A stretch of 64,000 nt of DNA from Thinopyrum elongatum (Eukaryota; Streptophyta; Magnoliopsida; Poales; Poaceae), in contig CM022301.1 of assembly GCA_011799875.1 (NCBI GenBank), positions 213,611,888 to 213,675,887 of the forward strand. Reading direction: 5' to 3'. The notes under the pieces are model-generated. The model was not told where the DNA came from. It did not search any database and saw nothing but the letters and a program-made list of their open reading frames with translations. Below are positions 10,828 to 24,184 of this stretch, in pieces. Within the stretch, counting starts at the first letter, position 1. Each line of letters opens with the position of its first letter. Both the position numbers and the translations under genes were made by a program.

Positions 10828-13800
10828 TGTAACACCCCGAGAATCATGCTACAGTGATCTCCCCTTTAATGATGCCATGTCATCATGCTTTTCAAACTAA
10901 ATTTCCACTTGATGAAAATCAAAAACCAAATTCCATTTGAAGTACAAGCCAAATAATTACTTCTTTTGTCATGCAAACAAAAATGTTCGTGATGTTGCAA
11001 ATAATCTCCAAGTATTTGTCATGATGAAAACAACCTCATTTGGATTTCCAAAATCCCCCTAGGATTTAATGTAGTGGTCCAATAGCATCTTAATGAACCA
11101 TTTAAATTCAAACATGATTCTAAACTTTTCTATTTAACCTCGAACCTCTTGTGGCAGTGTCAAAATTTGCAATACAAATTATGAGCCAAGTTTCATATTT
11201 TGCAAAATCTTCTGTTAGCCTAAATAAATACAAACAGTGCCTTTTAAAAAAAAGTAAAAAAAAAGAGAAAAGGAAACGCAATGAGCATCTGGGCCTCATG
11301 TACTCAGGGGAGGCCCAACCCACCAGTGGTGCCATCCCCTTCTTCCTGTTCACAGGAGGGGCATCATGGCGGCCATCCACCCCACCATGGTCGTCGTGTC
11401 GATCATCCCCGGCCTCCCTCTGTGGATAAGAGTCTCCCTCAACCCCCTCCCTCCCTCAAACCCTAGGCCACCCCTTTCCCCCCTAGCACCCCCGTTCTCT
11501 CTCCCGAGCACAGCTGCTCACTGCCATCGCCGCGTCGTCGCCGTTGTCATGGCCACGACCACTCCCGCGCCACGCCGATGTGTTTAGGAGGACCGCCATG
11601 CTCCGCTACTTCGTCTGCACCACCAGATCGATGTCGCGGAGCTCCAACGCCGTCACCAGCTTCATCTTCTTCCTTGAACGCTGCCGGACCTCCTCGTCAA
11701 ATTCGTCGCCATTGGACCCTCTCCGTCTTCACCAGGCCCTCCTCGAGCTCCACTGTGAGCATCTCTCCCGATTGCCCATATTTCCTCGTTGATTCCATCA
11801 CCGTCGACATAACGCTCCACTCCGACCGTTTTAGCCCATGCCCATGCCATAGATCGACGCGGCTCGTCCTCCCAGTTCGCGTGCCGCAAACCGCCGTCGA
11901 TTTGGTCGCCGGACGGCGATTTCCGATCACCCCCGACGTGCGCCGCCGTAGAAAAGTGCTCGCCGGCGTGATTCCGGCGAGTCTACGGTCGTCGCCGATG
12001 TGGCACTAGCCAGGCCCCACCTTGTGTCTCTACCACCGGGGCCCACTGGGCCCATTGACCCAGTCAACGCTGACGTGGCTAGCCCCTTGTCACTGACATG
12101 TGGGTCCCGCCTAAATAAACAGATTTTTATAAATAATTAAAACATTAACTAAATTGTTAATTAAGTTAATTAGGTAATTATTCACTGACTAACTGGGCCC
12201 ACTGATCTAATTAGTTAGTTAGCTTAAAATTAACTCTGTTTATACTAATAGAGGCTGACATGTGGGTCCTAGTGGACCCACAGGTCAGGTTTGACCTGGT
12301 CAGCCATTCTGTTGACTGCTGATGTCACCATTACGTCATGCTAACATCACCCTGCACTGTTCTGGATAATGTTGATTTAAATAAATAAAATAAATTCCAA
12401 AAATTCTTTAAAACTTAGAAAAATCATATAAATTAAACCGTAGCTCGGATCGAAAAACTTTGTACATGAAAGTTGATCAGAACGACGAGACGAAGCTGAT
12501 CATGCCCTCTGTATCCATGTCGGGACCCTCTACGGAGGTGGACCTATAACTTTTAGCCTATTTCCTGTAGGTGAATAGTGCACATATACCGGTTAATAAA
12601 TCCAACTTAAATCCTAAAATAACTAAAATGACTTAGACATGTCTTTAGGCAACCCTGCACTGCACGTTAGCATAGCATGCTTTGTGTTGCTTATGTTTGC
12701 CGTGTATTTATCTATTTCTTCTCCCTCTTCTCTCTCGGTAGATCTCGGTGCCGATGTAGTCCTCGAGACCGACGCAGCTCCGGAGATCGACGACACCACT
12801 GACAACCCTGCCTTTGCCGCAGAGCAACCAGGCAAGCAACACCCCCCCCCCCTTTGAGCATGCCTATATCACCTATTCTCTTCTCTCTTGTGCTTGCATT
12901 AGAATTGCTGCTGTTACTGCTTTACCTATTCTAATGCATGACCTGATTTTGTAACCTGGTTTTGATAATTACCTACTTATCCTAAACTGCTTAGTATAGG
13001 CTGGATAGAGACCCAGTGACCCCACTTGTCCCGATTGCCCCGCTGGATTATTAGAAGACTCGATCAATGTGATCGATAACCAGGCCCCGGCACTGCACAT
13101 CACCCCCCTTACTTGTACGACACTGCAGCATTACTATCGAGTGCTGAGGGTGATACCTCGTTTAGCACTTTTGATGTTAACTCTATAGAGTAGCTATTCG
13201 GTCGTGGTCATCGAGGGTGATTCCTCCTTCACCACTTCTGATAACGACGCCGTCGTGCAACAGCTCAAGTGTGAACCTCGAGGGTGATTCCTCCTAAATT
13301 CACCTTGACAGATACATCGAGTAGGAATCCAACGAGGGTGATACCTCGGATTCCCTGATGTTATGGACACACGGATACTTGGACTTTACAACTGTTACAT
13401 GGAAAGGCGGGTCGACCCTAAGGGGTACCCGCGAGTGATGTGGAGACGGGTTGACCTGGAGGGTGCCCGAGAGATAAATACAAGGCGTGGCCGGGCATTC
13501 TTAGCCCTTGCCGCAAGTCCTCGAGATGGGACAACGGGGTCACATCGATCGTGAGTCTCTGCTCGTTACCGCACCCCCAATACACTAACAATTTGGATAT
13601 TTGATCCGAGTGGGCCTCCGGCCCGATAGCACTAACCATCACGCAGGAATAAGTTATGAGCACTCTGCATTGTACATTTCTTCCGAAAGCTCTGTCAGAC
13701 ATCCAGCTCAGCACCGCGGCCGGGACGGACCGGCGCCATCCAGTGAGAGGTGGTGCCTGGCTTCACCCTGCTCGCAACGACCCGGAGTGCACAGGGCGAT

Positions 13801-14774
13801 GGCCCAAGACCCCTGAGCGCTTAGGATATAGACCGACGGGGACCTCTCTACTGAGCCTAGGTAGGACTATGGCGTGTCGTTTGGCCGAGGCCGGGCATGA
13901 CCCAGAAAAATGTGTCCGGCCGGAGTTAAGCGAGCGTGGTGGGTAAGTTGGTGCACCCCTGCAGGGAAGAACTAATCTATGCATAGCCGGATCCTCGGAA
14001 ACGGATGCTCGGAGTTGTATCCCGATCGATACAACTAGAACTGGATACTTGTGATGAGAAATGGATAGTATGGCTCTGGGATTGCTTTCTCGCAGGGAGT
14101 CGAGAAAGGATCTCTGGCCGAGGTTGAGACTTATCACTGCTACTACTTTATACTGTACTAATCTACACTCTTCTAATGCTGCAAGACCGTTGAAGATGCT
14201 AGCCTTCGATAGGACTAGGCCTTCTCCCTATTCTGGCATTTCTGCAGCCCAGTCCACACCTACAGCCTTTCTTTGATAATGTTGCATATGTAGTGTAGAT
14301 CCTTGCTTGCTGAGTACTTCGGATGAGTACTCATGGTTGCTTTGCTTCCTCTTTTTCCCCATATCCGTTGATGCAACCAGATGACGGAGCCCAGGAGACA
14401 GCTGCCCCCGCCAATGACTACTACTACCACCCCGAGGGTGGTTACTACTACGAGCTTGCCGACGACCAGGAGTAGGTTCGGAGGGTCCTAGGTAGGAGGC
14501 CTGCGACTTTCGATCGTAGCTTTTGTTTTGCCCCGCCTTTCTAAAGGCTTATCTGTTTCTGTTTCATATCTGTACTCAGATATCTGATGCTTCCGCTGAC
14601 GCTTGTATGCGAGCTTATGTATTTGAGCCCTCGAGGCCCCTGGCTTGTAATATAAAGCTTGTATGACTTTATTTATGTTTTAGAGTTGTGTTGTGATATC
14701 TTCAAGTGAGTCCTTAGGCTTGATCATGTGCATTGCGTGTATGATTAGTGCACGATTAAGCCGGGGTCGTCACA
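10828..14774 (+). repeat. Chromovirus 5' LTR (3947 bp)
   Basis: Starts TGTAACACCCC and ends GTCACA. About 97% identical by hand count to the right copy over the first 500 bp. Open frames inside it (for example 13363-13554) recur at the matching place in the other LTR (19153-19344) and are not genes. A GC-rich zone at 11340-12000, followed by AT-rich sequence, and GAGGGTGAT(T/A)CCTC repeats near 13150-13350 are internal LTR features. Confidence 0.95.
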
Positions 14775-14777
14775 GGT

Positions 14778-14790
14778 TGGTATCAGAGCC
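14778..14790 (+). other. Chromovirus primer-binding site
   Basis: TGGTATCAGAGCC, complementary to the 3' end of initiator tRNA-Met, lies 3 bp inside the 5' LTR. This is the normal minus-strand primer site. Confidence 0.93.
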
Positions 14791-15408
14791 GACTGCCTGT
14801 AGAATCCCCCTTTCCAACTCCTTGGCCGAAGTTGAGTCTAGTATCTGAAAAACCGTTTTACTAACTTGGTTGTGTGGCTTACGGGCCCACGTCACCATTG
14901 GGTGGGATTAGGATCTTTTATTCCTCTCCCTTACTCTGGGACTCTGATCTCTCTTCTATTCACGTTAAAGTTTTTGCTAACTCTAACACTAGCTTCTCAT
15001 GATCATATCCACCCGGAGGTTTGTATTACCCCTTTCTCGAATTGAGGGCCAAGACATGCTTCACATTGTTCACTGACCGCAGGATCCTCATATCGAGGGC
15101 ACCCTGCGTCGTCCCCTGCAGATTCCTCGCTCTAGTGGTCATCTTCGACGTTGATGTAGCCTTTGCTATGCCCCGTTGTGATATCCCTCCATTGCGTGCA
15201 TGCGTGCCGCCTAGTATGTCTAGGATGTTTCTCTTGTCCGAACTCATTCGAACAGCGTCTAACTGGCTCTATATATGTATTAGTATGTCTTTAATGACTA
15301 CTGCCTTGTACATACCGTGCCTTTGCTCACTGTACAAGTTACATCATGAATGACTCCATACACTTGCTCCACCCCTTGCTAAACTACCCCCTATTGCATT
15401 TAAGCAGG
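14791..15408 (+). other. Chromovirus untranslated leader
   Basis: Leader between the primer site and gag. A 110-codon frame (15021-15353) and its antisense shadow have no family resemblance and no other coding sign. Confidence 0.5.
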
Positions 15409-16130
15409 ATGGTTAGACCCGCTAGTCGTGACCGCCCGAATACATGGACGAAATGATACAGTTGTTTGATGCTGAATCGCCAGTTCATGGAAAGAGTCAT
15501 GGCTCAGTTTCCGCGCCCCAATATGAATCAGCAACCCGCCCCAGTGACACTGCATGACTTTGCACGTCTCTACCCTGTCATCTACCGCAACTCAACTCAG
15601 CCCCTTGATGCTGATGACTAGCTCCGTGACATCACTTTCGAGCTAGAGTCTGCTGATGTAGCCCCTTCCAACTATGTCACCTTCGCGGCTTATTACCTGA
15701 AAGGTCCCGCTGCTCAATGGTGGGACAGCCATAGGCGTTCCTTACCTATTGGAACCACCATCACTTGGCCGGAATTTCAAGCTGCATTCTGCGGGCCAAT
15801 GTCGAACCACCATGGTTAGTCACAACGTCCCTGTTGAAATTGAAGGATTGGAATTCCATGTTTCCCCCATTGTTTTGAAGTCATCCAATATCGACCTCAT
15901 TCTGGGAATGGAATGGTTGAAAACACACACCACTTCTATCATTTGCGCCACTAAAACCGTCCATCTACTACATCCATCAAATGAGATAGTGAGCTACCAT
16001 GCTCATCTTGTTCGAAATGTCGAAGCACGGATTTATTCCTTGAATGCGTGAAACGTTTCTCCCTTTGTGAGAATTGAAAAACACTCCAGTCGTTTGTGAA
16101 TTCCAAGATGTCTTTCCAAAAGAACTGCCC
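15409..16130 (+). pseudogene. Chromovirus gag and protease remnants, fused by deletion
   Basis: From MVRPASRDRPNT at 15409 the sequence is a gag remnant: LHDFARLYPVIYRNSTQPLD and AAYYLKGPAAQWWDSHRRSL are capsid-region signatures of chromovirus gag. At about 15795 gag ends abruptly. The next recognisable sequence is the end of the retropepsin region (VSHNVPVEIEGLEFHVSPIV, DLILGMEWL). The zinc knuckle and the catalytic DSG-type protease motif are therefore missing. A TAG interrupts gag at about 15618, and frames shift at the junction. The text then reaches PVVCEFQDVFPKELP, the usual lead-in to RT, before the next deletion. Confidence 0.78.
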
Positions 16131-16592
16131 AGTCCATGACCTTGAACTTGCTGCAGTTAAGTTTGCACTAAAGTTGTGGTGACATTTCCTTTTTGTACTC
16201 GTTGCGAGATCTTCACCGATCATCAAATTCTGAAGTATCTGTTTACTCATCTAGATCTGGATCTCCGTTAGCAGCGATGTATGAAAACAAGTACAGACTA
16301 TGACTACGGTATTTATTATACCCCTGGTAAGGCTAATGTCATGGCCGATGCCCTGAGTCGCAAGTCTTATTGCAACAACCCCATGGCTTATCAAACTCAA
16401 CCCCTGCAAAAAGATCTCACTTACAAAGATCATCCTGTCCATGTTCTCATTCAAGCTGAACGTCGCAACCGTCAGAGGGCTATCAAAGTTCTTAATGTTC
16501 TGTGGTTAAATCATTCTGAAGATGAAGCCACATGGAAACAAGAGGATCGTCTTCGTGATGAATACCACGCTTTGTTCCCGTCTACCTCCTAA
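16131..16592 (+). pseudogene. Chromovirus RNase H end joined to chromodomain tail
   Basis: DLELAAVKFALKLW and CEIFTDHQILKYLFTHLDLD are the C-terminal half of the Ty3/Gypsy RNase H domain, ending in YTPGKANVMADALSRKSY. A deletion then joins this to VLWLNHSEDEATWKQEDRLR, the C-terminal chromodomain segment of chromovirus integrase. It ends with a TAA at about 16592. All of RT proper and the integrase zinc finger and catalytic core are gone. The 103-codon open frame at 16281-16592 is thus a deletion product, not a gene. Confidence 0.8.
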
Positions 16593-16614
16593 ATCTCGGG
16601 ACGAGATTTCTTGT

Positions 16615-16627
16615 AGTGGAGGAGATT
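16615..16627 (+). other. Chromovirus polypurine tract
   Basis: AGTGGAGGAGATT abuts the 3' LTR start. The preceding TCTCGGGACGAGATTTC contains a short inverted repeat and is typical of this chromovirus group. Confidence 0.85.
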
Positions 16628-19600
16628 TGTAACACCCCAAGAATCATGCTATAGTGATCTCCCCTTTAATGATGCCATGTCATCATGCTTTTCAAACTAA
16701 ATTGCCACTTGATGAAAATCAAAAACCAAATTCCATTTGAAGTACAAGCCAAATAATTACTTCTTCTGTCATGCAAACAAAAATGTTCGTGATGTTGCAA
16801 ATAATCTCCAAGTATTTGTCATGATGAAAACAACCTCATTTGGATTTACAAAATCCCCCTGGGATTTAATGTAGTGGTCCAACAGGATCTTAATGAACCA
16901 TTTAAATTCAAACACGATTCTAATCTTTTCTCTTTAACCTCGAACCTCTTGTGGCAGTGTCAAAATTTGCAATACAAATTATGAGCCAAGTTTCATATTT
17001 TGCAAAATCTTCTGTTAGCCTAAATAAATACAAACAGCGCCTTTTAAAAAAAGTAAAAAAAAGAGAAAAGGAAATGCAATGAGCATTTGGGCCCCATGTA
17101 CTCAGGGGAGGCCCAACCCAACAGTGGTGCCATCCCCTTCTTCCTGTTCACAGGAGGGGGATCGTGGCGGCCATCCACCCCACCATAGTCGCCGTGTCGA
17201 TCATACCCGGCCCCCCTCTGTGGATAAGAGTCTCCCTCGCCCCCCCCCCCCCTCGAACCCTAGGCCACCCCTTTCCCCCCTAGCGCCCCCGTTCTCTCTC
17301 CCGAGCGCAGCCGCTCGCTACCATCGCCGTGTCGTCGCCGTTGTCATGGCCACGACCACTCCCTCGCCACGCCGACGTGTTTAGGAGGACCGCCGTGCTC
17401 CGCTACTTCGTCTGCACCACCAGATCGACGTCCCGGAGCTCCAACGCCGTCACCAGCTTCATCTTTTTCCTGGGACGCTGCCGGACCTCCTCGTCAAATT
17501 CGTCGCCATTGGACCCCCTCCGTCTTCACCAGGCCCTCCTCGAGCTCCACTGTGAGCTTCTCTCCCGATTCCCCATATTTCCTCGTTGATTCCATCGCCG
17601 TCGACGTAACTCTCCACTCCGACTGTTTTAGCCCGCGCACGTGCCATAGATCGACACGGCTCGTCCTCCCCGTTCGCGTAACGCAAACCGCCTTCGATTT
17701 GGTCGCCGGACGGCGATTTCCGATCACCCGCGATGCGCGCCGCCGCAGAAAAGTGCTCGCCGGCGTGATTCCGGCGAGTCTACGGTCGTCGCCGACGTGG
17801 CACTAGCCAGGCCCCACCTAGTGTCTTTGCCACCGGGTCCCACTGGGCCCATTGACCCAGTCAACGCTGACATGGCTGGCCCCTTGTCACTGACATGTGG
17901 GTCCCGCCTAAATAAACTGATTTTTATAAATAATTAAAACATTAACTAAATTGTTAATTAAGTTAATTAGGTAATTAGTCACTGACTAACTGGGCCCACT
18001 GATCTAATTAGTTAGTTAGCTTAAAATTAACTCTGTTTATACTAACAGAGGCTGACATGTGGGTCCCAGTGGACCCACAGGTCAGGTTTGACCTGGTCAG
18101 CCGTTCTGTTGACTGCTGACATCACCATTATGTCATGCTGACATCACTCTGCACTGTTCTGGATAATGTTGATTTAAATAAATAAAATAAATTCCGGAAA
18201 TTCTTTAAAACTTAGAAAAATCATATAAATTAAACCGTATCTCGGATCGAAAAACTTTGTACATGAAAGTTGATCAGAACAACGAGACGAAGCTGACCGT
18301 GCCCTCTTTTTCCGTGTCAGGACCCTCTACGGAGGTGTACCTGCAACTTTTAGCCTATTTCTGGTAGGTGAATAGTGCACATATACCGGTTAATAAATCC
18401 AACTTAAATCCTAAAATAACTAAAATGACTTAGACATGTCTTTAGGCAACCCTGCACTGCACGTTAGCATAGAATGCTCTGTGTTGCTTATGTTTGCCGT
18501 GTATTTATCTGTTTCATCCCCCTCTTCTCTCTCGGTAGATCTTGGTACCGACGTAGTCCTCGAGACCGACGCAGCTCTGGATATCGACGACACCACTTAC
18601 GACCCTGCCTTTGCCGCAGAGCAACCAGGCAAGCACCCCCCTTTAAGCATGCCTATATCGCCTATTCTCTTCTCTCTTGTGCTTGCATTAGAATTGCTGC
18701 AGTTACTGCTTTACCTATTCTGATGCATGACCTAATTTTGTAACCTGCTTTTGATAATTACCTGCTTATCCTAAACTACTTAGTATAGGCTGGATAGAGA
18801 CCCCAGTGACCCCACTTGTCCCGATTGCCCCGCTGGATTATCAGAAGACTCGATCAACGAGATCGATAACCAGGCCCCGGCACCGCACATCACCCCCCAT
18901 ACTTGTACGACACTGCAGCGTTACTATCAAGTGCCGAGGGTGATACCTCATTTAGCACTTTTGATGTTAACTCAGTAGAGTAGCTATTCGGTCATGGTCA
19001 TCGAGGGTGATTCCTCCTTCACCACTTCCGATAACGACGCCGTCGTGCAACAGCTCAAGTGTGAACCTCGAGGGTGATTCCTCCTAAATTCACCTTGACG
19101 GATACATCGAGTAGGAATCCAACGAGGGTGATACCTCGGATTCCCTGATGTTATGGACACACGGATACTTGGACTTTACAACTGTTACTTGGAAAGGCGG
19201 GTCGACCCTGAGGGGTACCCGCAAGTGATGTGGAGACGGGTTGACCTGGAGGGTGCCCGAGAGATAAATACGAGGCGTGGCCGGGCATTCTTAGCCCTTG
19301 CCGCAAGTCCTCGAGATGGGACGACGGGGTCACATCGATCATGAGTCTCTGCTCGTTACCGCACCCCCAATACACTAACGATTTGGATATTTGATCCGAG
19401 TGGGCCTCTGGCCCGATAGCACTAACCATCAATCGGGAATAAGTTATGGGCACTCTGTGTCGTACGTTTCTTCCGAAAGCTCTGTCAGACGTCTAGCTCA
19501 GCATCGCGGCCGGGACAGACCGGCGCCATCCAATGAGAGGTGGTGCCTGGCTTCACCTTGCTCGCAACGACCCGGAGTGCATACGGCGATGGCCCAAGAC

Positions 19601-20283
19601 CCCTGAGCGCTTAGGATATAGACTGACGGGGACCTCTCTGCTGACCCTAGGTAGGACTACGGCGTGTCATTTGGCCGAGGCCGGGCATGACCCAGAAAAG
19701 TGTGTCCGGCCAGAGTTAAGCGAGTGTGGTGGGTAAGTTGGTGCACCCCTGCAGGGAAGAACTAATCTATGCATAGCCGGATCCTCGGTAATGGATGCTC
19801 GGAGTTGTATCCCGATCGATACAACTAGAACTGGATACTTGTGATGAGAAAAGGATAGTATGGCTCTGGGATTGCTTTCTCGCAGGGAGTCGAGAAAGGA
19901 TCTCTGGCCGAGGTTGAGACTTATCACTGCTACTACTTTATATTGTACTAATCTACACTCTTCTAATGCTGCAAGACCGTTGAAGATGCTAGTCTTCGAT
20001 AGGACTAGGCCTTCTCCCTATTCTGGCATTTCTGCAGCCCAGTCCACACCTACAGCCTTTCTTTGATAATGTTGCATATGTAGTGTAGATCCTTGCTTGC
20101 TGAGTACTTCGGATGAGTACTCATGGTTGCTTTGCTTCCTCTTTTTCCCCATATCCGTTTGATGCAACCAGATGACGGAGCCCAAGAGACAGCTGCCCCC
20201 GCCGACAACTACTACTACCACCCCGAGGGTGGTTACTACTACGAGCTTGCCGATGACCAGGAGTAGGTTTGGAGGGTCCCAGG
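16628..20283 (+). repeat. Chromovirus 3' LTR, first segment
   Basis: Aligns with 10828 onward to the point where element B inserts (after CCAGG at 20279-20283). It continues at 29649-29930. Together the segments are about 3.94 kb, matching the 5' LTR. Confidence 0.95.
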
Positions 20284-20757
20284 TGAGGGAGTCCTGGATT
20301 AAGGGGTCCTCGCGTGGCCTGGCTATGTAACATGGACCGGATTGATGGGCCGTGAAGATACAAGGCAGAAGACCTTTCCTCGTGTCCGGGTGGGACTCTC
20401 CTTTGCGTGGATGGCAAGTTTGGCGTCCAGATGTATAGTTTCCTTCGTTGTAAACTGACTTTGTACGACCCTAGCCCCCTCCGGTGTCTATATAAACCGA
20501 AGGGTTTAGTCCGTAGAGGCTATCAGAATTTTCATAGGCTAGACAGCCAGAGTTTAGCCATTACGATCTCGAGGTAGATCAACTCTTGTAACCCCCATAC
20601 TCATCAAATACAATCAAGCAGGACATAGGGTTTTACCTCCATTAAGAGGGCCCGAACCTGGGTAAACATCGTGTTCCCTTTGTCCCTTGTTACATTTGAT
20701 CCTCAGACGCATAGTTCGGGACCCCCTACCTGAGATCGGCAGGTTTTGACACCGACA
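20284..20757 (+). repeat. Element B 5' LTR
   Basis: 474 bp, TG...CA. TATA box TATATAAA at 20489-20496. About 20 differences from the right LTR by hand count. Confidence 0.94.
20489..20496 (+). promoter_or_regulatory. Element B LTR TATA box
   Basis: TATATAAA follows a GC-rich CCCCCTCCGG stretch. The same box is present in the other three LTRs of this family in the window (29375-29382 plus; 31326-31333 and 40777-40784 minus), supporting it as the LTR core promoter. Confidence 0.75.
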
Positions 20758-20775
20758 TTGGTGCTTTCATTGAGA
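20758..20775 (+). other. Element B primer-binding site
   Basis: TTGGTGCTTTCATTGAGA immediately inside the 5' LTR. The same sequence, inverted, adjoins the 5' LTR of element C (40515-40498), as expected for one family. Confidence 0.7.
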
Positions 20776-20803
20776 GTTCCACTGTGTCGTCGGCAGAAGG
20801 ATC

Positions 20804-23607
20804 GATGGCTCGTTTGATCATCAAGAACGATGCTGTTTCCTGGGAGACCTTCCTCCCCGGTTAACTTTTTGTATTTGGCGGCTTCGCTCTGTGCGCCAAT
20901 TCAGTTGTTCACCTTGAGCAGATCGATAGCTACGCCCCTGGTCATCAGATCAGATTCGGGAGCCTGAATTACGTCGCTGATATCCGAGGAGACTTGATCT
21001 TCGAAGGGTTCACGGCCTCGACCACTATTCCTCATCTTCAAGAAGGCAACCCATCGGATCCGTCATCAGGCGCCGCTCAAATACCAACTACTATCCCTGC
21101 CCTGGCCATAGATCCAGAGCAGGCCACCTCATCTGAAGATGGGATCTTAAAACCCACCGGACCCTCTCCTCCCATGGAGCCCTCTGCCAAAGGCCCAGAA
21201 GCAACTATATGTTCGGCGAGCCTGGAATCAAGCAGGACCCTCCTCGTCATCGGAGAGCCGAACTCGCCTCTGGAGGCCAACTCCGAACTCTCAAGGTTTG
21301 CGTCTGGTGAACACAACCTGGCAGGGTCTGCCATGCCCAGCTCCGCAGGTCCTCGGTTTCCAGTCCGGCCTTCACTCTTAAGCGAGGCCCTGGACTTAAT
21401 GCGATCTCTCACCATCACGGAGGTATCACCTCCGAATTACGCACAGCCCAAACTAGGGCTGAGTGCAGGGAATTTTACGTCCCACCCACCACCCACTTGA
21501 TAGCCACTATCGAGGACTTAACCGACATACTCGACTACGCCTCCGAAGACATCGACAGTATGGACGACAATGTCGGAGCCGAACCAGGCCAAAACCCGCC
21601 CATCACCGGACGTTGGACTTCCAATTCTACATACGATGTGTACATGGTAGATACACCCAAAGAGGACGACGATGGCAATCAAGATCCGATCGAGGACAAG
21701 CCCGTCGAGGTACCACCAAAGCATCGACGTCAGCGGCGCCATTCATGATCGCTGCGGGAAAAAGAAAGTAATACCGGCACCGGCGACATTGACACTCCGG
21801 AGAATGCCGAAGACTCTGACCAACCCATTGAGCCTGCCGTAGAGCAGGATAATTGGGAAGAGGGGCAAGTTTACCCCGACGAGCCAGTCGGGAAGGAGGA
21901 TTCGGAGGATAGTAACTATCTACCGATCTTCGAGGAGGATGTCAGCCTCGGCAACAACGACTTCATCGTGCCAGAAGAACCCCTCGAGCAAGAGCGCTTT
22001 AAGCGACAGCTCATCGCAACTGCGAGGAGCCTAAAAAAGAAACAGCAACAGCTTCAAGCCGAATAGGATACGCTCAACGACAGATGGACACATGTCCTAG
22101 CTGTCGAGGAGTACGGCCTCGAACACCCAACAAAGAGCTATCCGAAGCGTCGGCTACTGCCACAATTCGATGACGAGGCCCTAGAGCCAATACCGTCAAG
22201 ATATAATCATGCTGATGAACCAGACCGACCACCACGTGGGCGAGACAAAACGGCTACTCATGCCGAACACCAACCTGCGCCACCTCGCCGTCGAGGGAAA
22301 GAGGTAGCAGCTCAGGGCTACACCTATGACTTATGTCAGGACCTGGACAATAGAGCCGGCAAGACCAGATCAATATACGGATCAAGGGCGCGTGCTCCGA
22401 CGAGAGAGACGGCCTTCAAGCTTGGCGCGAGCAGCATAACCGAACTCGGGCCAAAAACCGAACACGGATGTCATCCAAACTCCATCGTGACGTTGCCCGA
22501 TACAGAGGCGCCGCACACCCCTTGTGCTTTACCGATGAAGTAATGCAGCACCAATTTCCAGAAGGGTTTAAACCCAGAAACATCGAATCATACGATGGAA
22601 CGACAGATCCCGCGGTATGGATTGAGGATTTTCTTCTCCATATTCACATGGCCCGCGGCGACGATCTCCACGCCATCAAATACCTCCCCCTAAAGCTGAA
22701 AGGACCATCGCGGCACTGGTTAAACAGCCTACCAGAGAACTCTATTGGTAGCTGGGAAGACTTGGAGGATGCCTTTAGAGACAACTTCCAAGGTACCTAT
22801 GTCCGGCCTCCGGATACCGATGACCTCAGTCATATAGTCCAGCAACCCGGTGAGTCAGCCCGCAAACTCTGGACTAGGTTCTTAATTAAAAAGAACCAAA
22901 TCGTCGACTGTCCGGACGCCGAAGCCCTCGCGGCCTTTAAACATAGCGTCCGCAATGAATGGCTCGCCCGACACCTTGGTCAGGAAAAGCCAAAGTCTAT
23001 GGCAGCTCTTACTGCACTCATGACATGCTTCTGCGCGGGAGAGGACAGCTGGTTGGCTCGTAGAAGCAATAATACCAGCGACCCTGGCACCTCCGAAGTC
23101 AGGGACGGCAATGGCAGGCCACGACGCAACAAACACAAGCGTCGAAACAACAACGAAGAAACGGAAGACACAGTGGTTAATGCCAGATTCAGTGGCTCTA
23201 AATCCGGTCAACGGAAGAAGCCATTCAAAGGAAATAAGGACGGTCCATCTAATTTGGACAAAATACTCGATCGGCCTTGCCAGATTCATGGCACCCCCGA
23301 CAAGCCTGCCAACCACTCCAACAGAAATTGTTGGGTCTTCAAACAGGCCGGTAAGTTAAATACCGAACATAAGGGGAAAGGGCCGCCAAGCGAGGACAAT
23401 GACGAGCCCCGCCCACCGAACACAAGGGGACAAAAGAAATTTCCCCCTGAGGTGAAAACTGTGAACATGATATATGTCACGCATATCCCCAAAAGGGAGC
23501 GCAAGCGCGCACTAAGGGACGTCTACGCCGTAGAGCCTGTCGCCCCCCAAATTCAACCCATGGTCGGCTTGTCCGATCACCTTCGATCGCAGGGACCACC
23601 CGACTAG
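20804..23607 (+). pseudogene. Element B gag
   Basis: A start at 20804 gives MARLIIKNDAVSWETFLPG and then a stop, so the N-terminal region (to about 22460) is broken by stops and frame changes. From 22468 an uninterrupted 379-codon frame holds the gag core: FKPRNIESYDGTTDPAVWIE, LPLKLKGPSRHWLNSLPE and DAFRDNFQGTY form the retrotransposon gag (capsid-like) domain. A basic linker and a CHHC motif (CQIHGTP, then NHSNRNCWV near residue 290) follow in place of the classic zinc knuckle. Gag would assemble the cytoplasmic particle and bind element RNA. The frame continues toward protease after 23590. Confidence 0.82.
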
Positions 23608-24184
23608 TATCCGTCACGGAGGTTCGGCGGCCCTGGTCCTCGATCCCATCATTGACGGCTATCATCTGACTCGAGTCCTTAAGGACGGTGGCAGTAGTCT
23701 CAACTTGATCTATCAAGACACTGTCCGCAAAATGGGTATTGACCCGTCAAGAATCAAGCCTAGTAACACCACCTTTAAAGGAGTGATACCCGACGTCGAG
23801 GCCCGCTGTACGAGCTCATTAACATTGGAAGTAGTCTTTGGTTCACCGGACAACTTTCGAAGCAAAGACTTGATCTTCGACATCGTCCCCTTCTGCAGTG
23901 GTTATCACGCACTGCTCGGACGTACTGCCTTCGCCCACTTCAATGCAGTCCCGCATTATGCTTACTTAAAGCTCAAAATGCCTGGACCCCGCGGCGTTAT
24001 CACAGTCAATGGAAACATGGAACGCTCCCTCCGTACTGAGGAGCACACCGCAGCCCTTGCAGCCGAGGTACAGAGCGGCCTTATCAAGCCGAACACTTCA
24101 TCGGCCATCAAGCCTCCGGACACTATTAAACGAGTCCGGCCTACTCTGCAGAACGACAGCTCGGTCAATCCGGCGCTGGACTAG
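23608..24184 (+). pseudogene. Element B protease region, pol truncated
   Basis: After a stop at about 23605 the frame shows ALVLDPIIDGYHLTRVLKDG and GSSLNLIYQDTVRKMG, the retropepsin-like active site. The usual D-G-G-S reads KDGGSS. FCSGYHALLGRTAFAHFNAV and YLKLKMPGPRGVITV then follow, the segment that precedes RT in this lineage. The frame ends at 24184 where C continues into RT. Compared with C, everything from there to the end of integrase (about 3.2 kb) is absent. Confidence 0.78.

Noticed and set aside
13363..14276. Plus-strand frames of 60-100 codons
   Set aside because: They recur at the same offset in the other chromovirus LTR (19153-20066) and sit in LTR sequence with no recognised domain.
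14778..14790. Possible tRNA-related gene
   Set aside because: Only the 13-base complement of the initiator tRNA-Met 3' end is present, which is the retrotransposon primer site, not a tRNA gene.
16281..16592. 103-codon open frame as an independent small gene
   Set aside because: It is RNase H end plus chromodomain tail fused by a deletion within the chromovirus.
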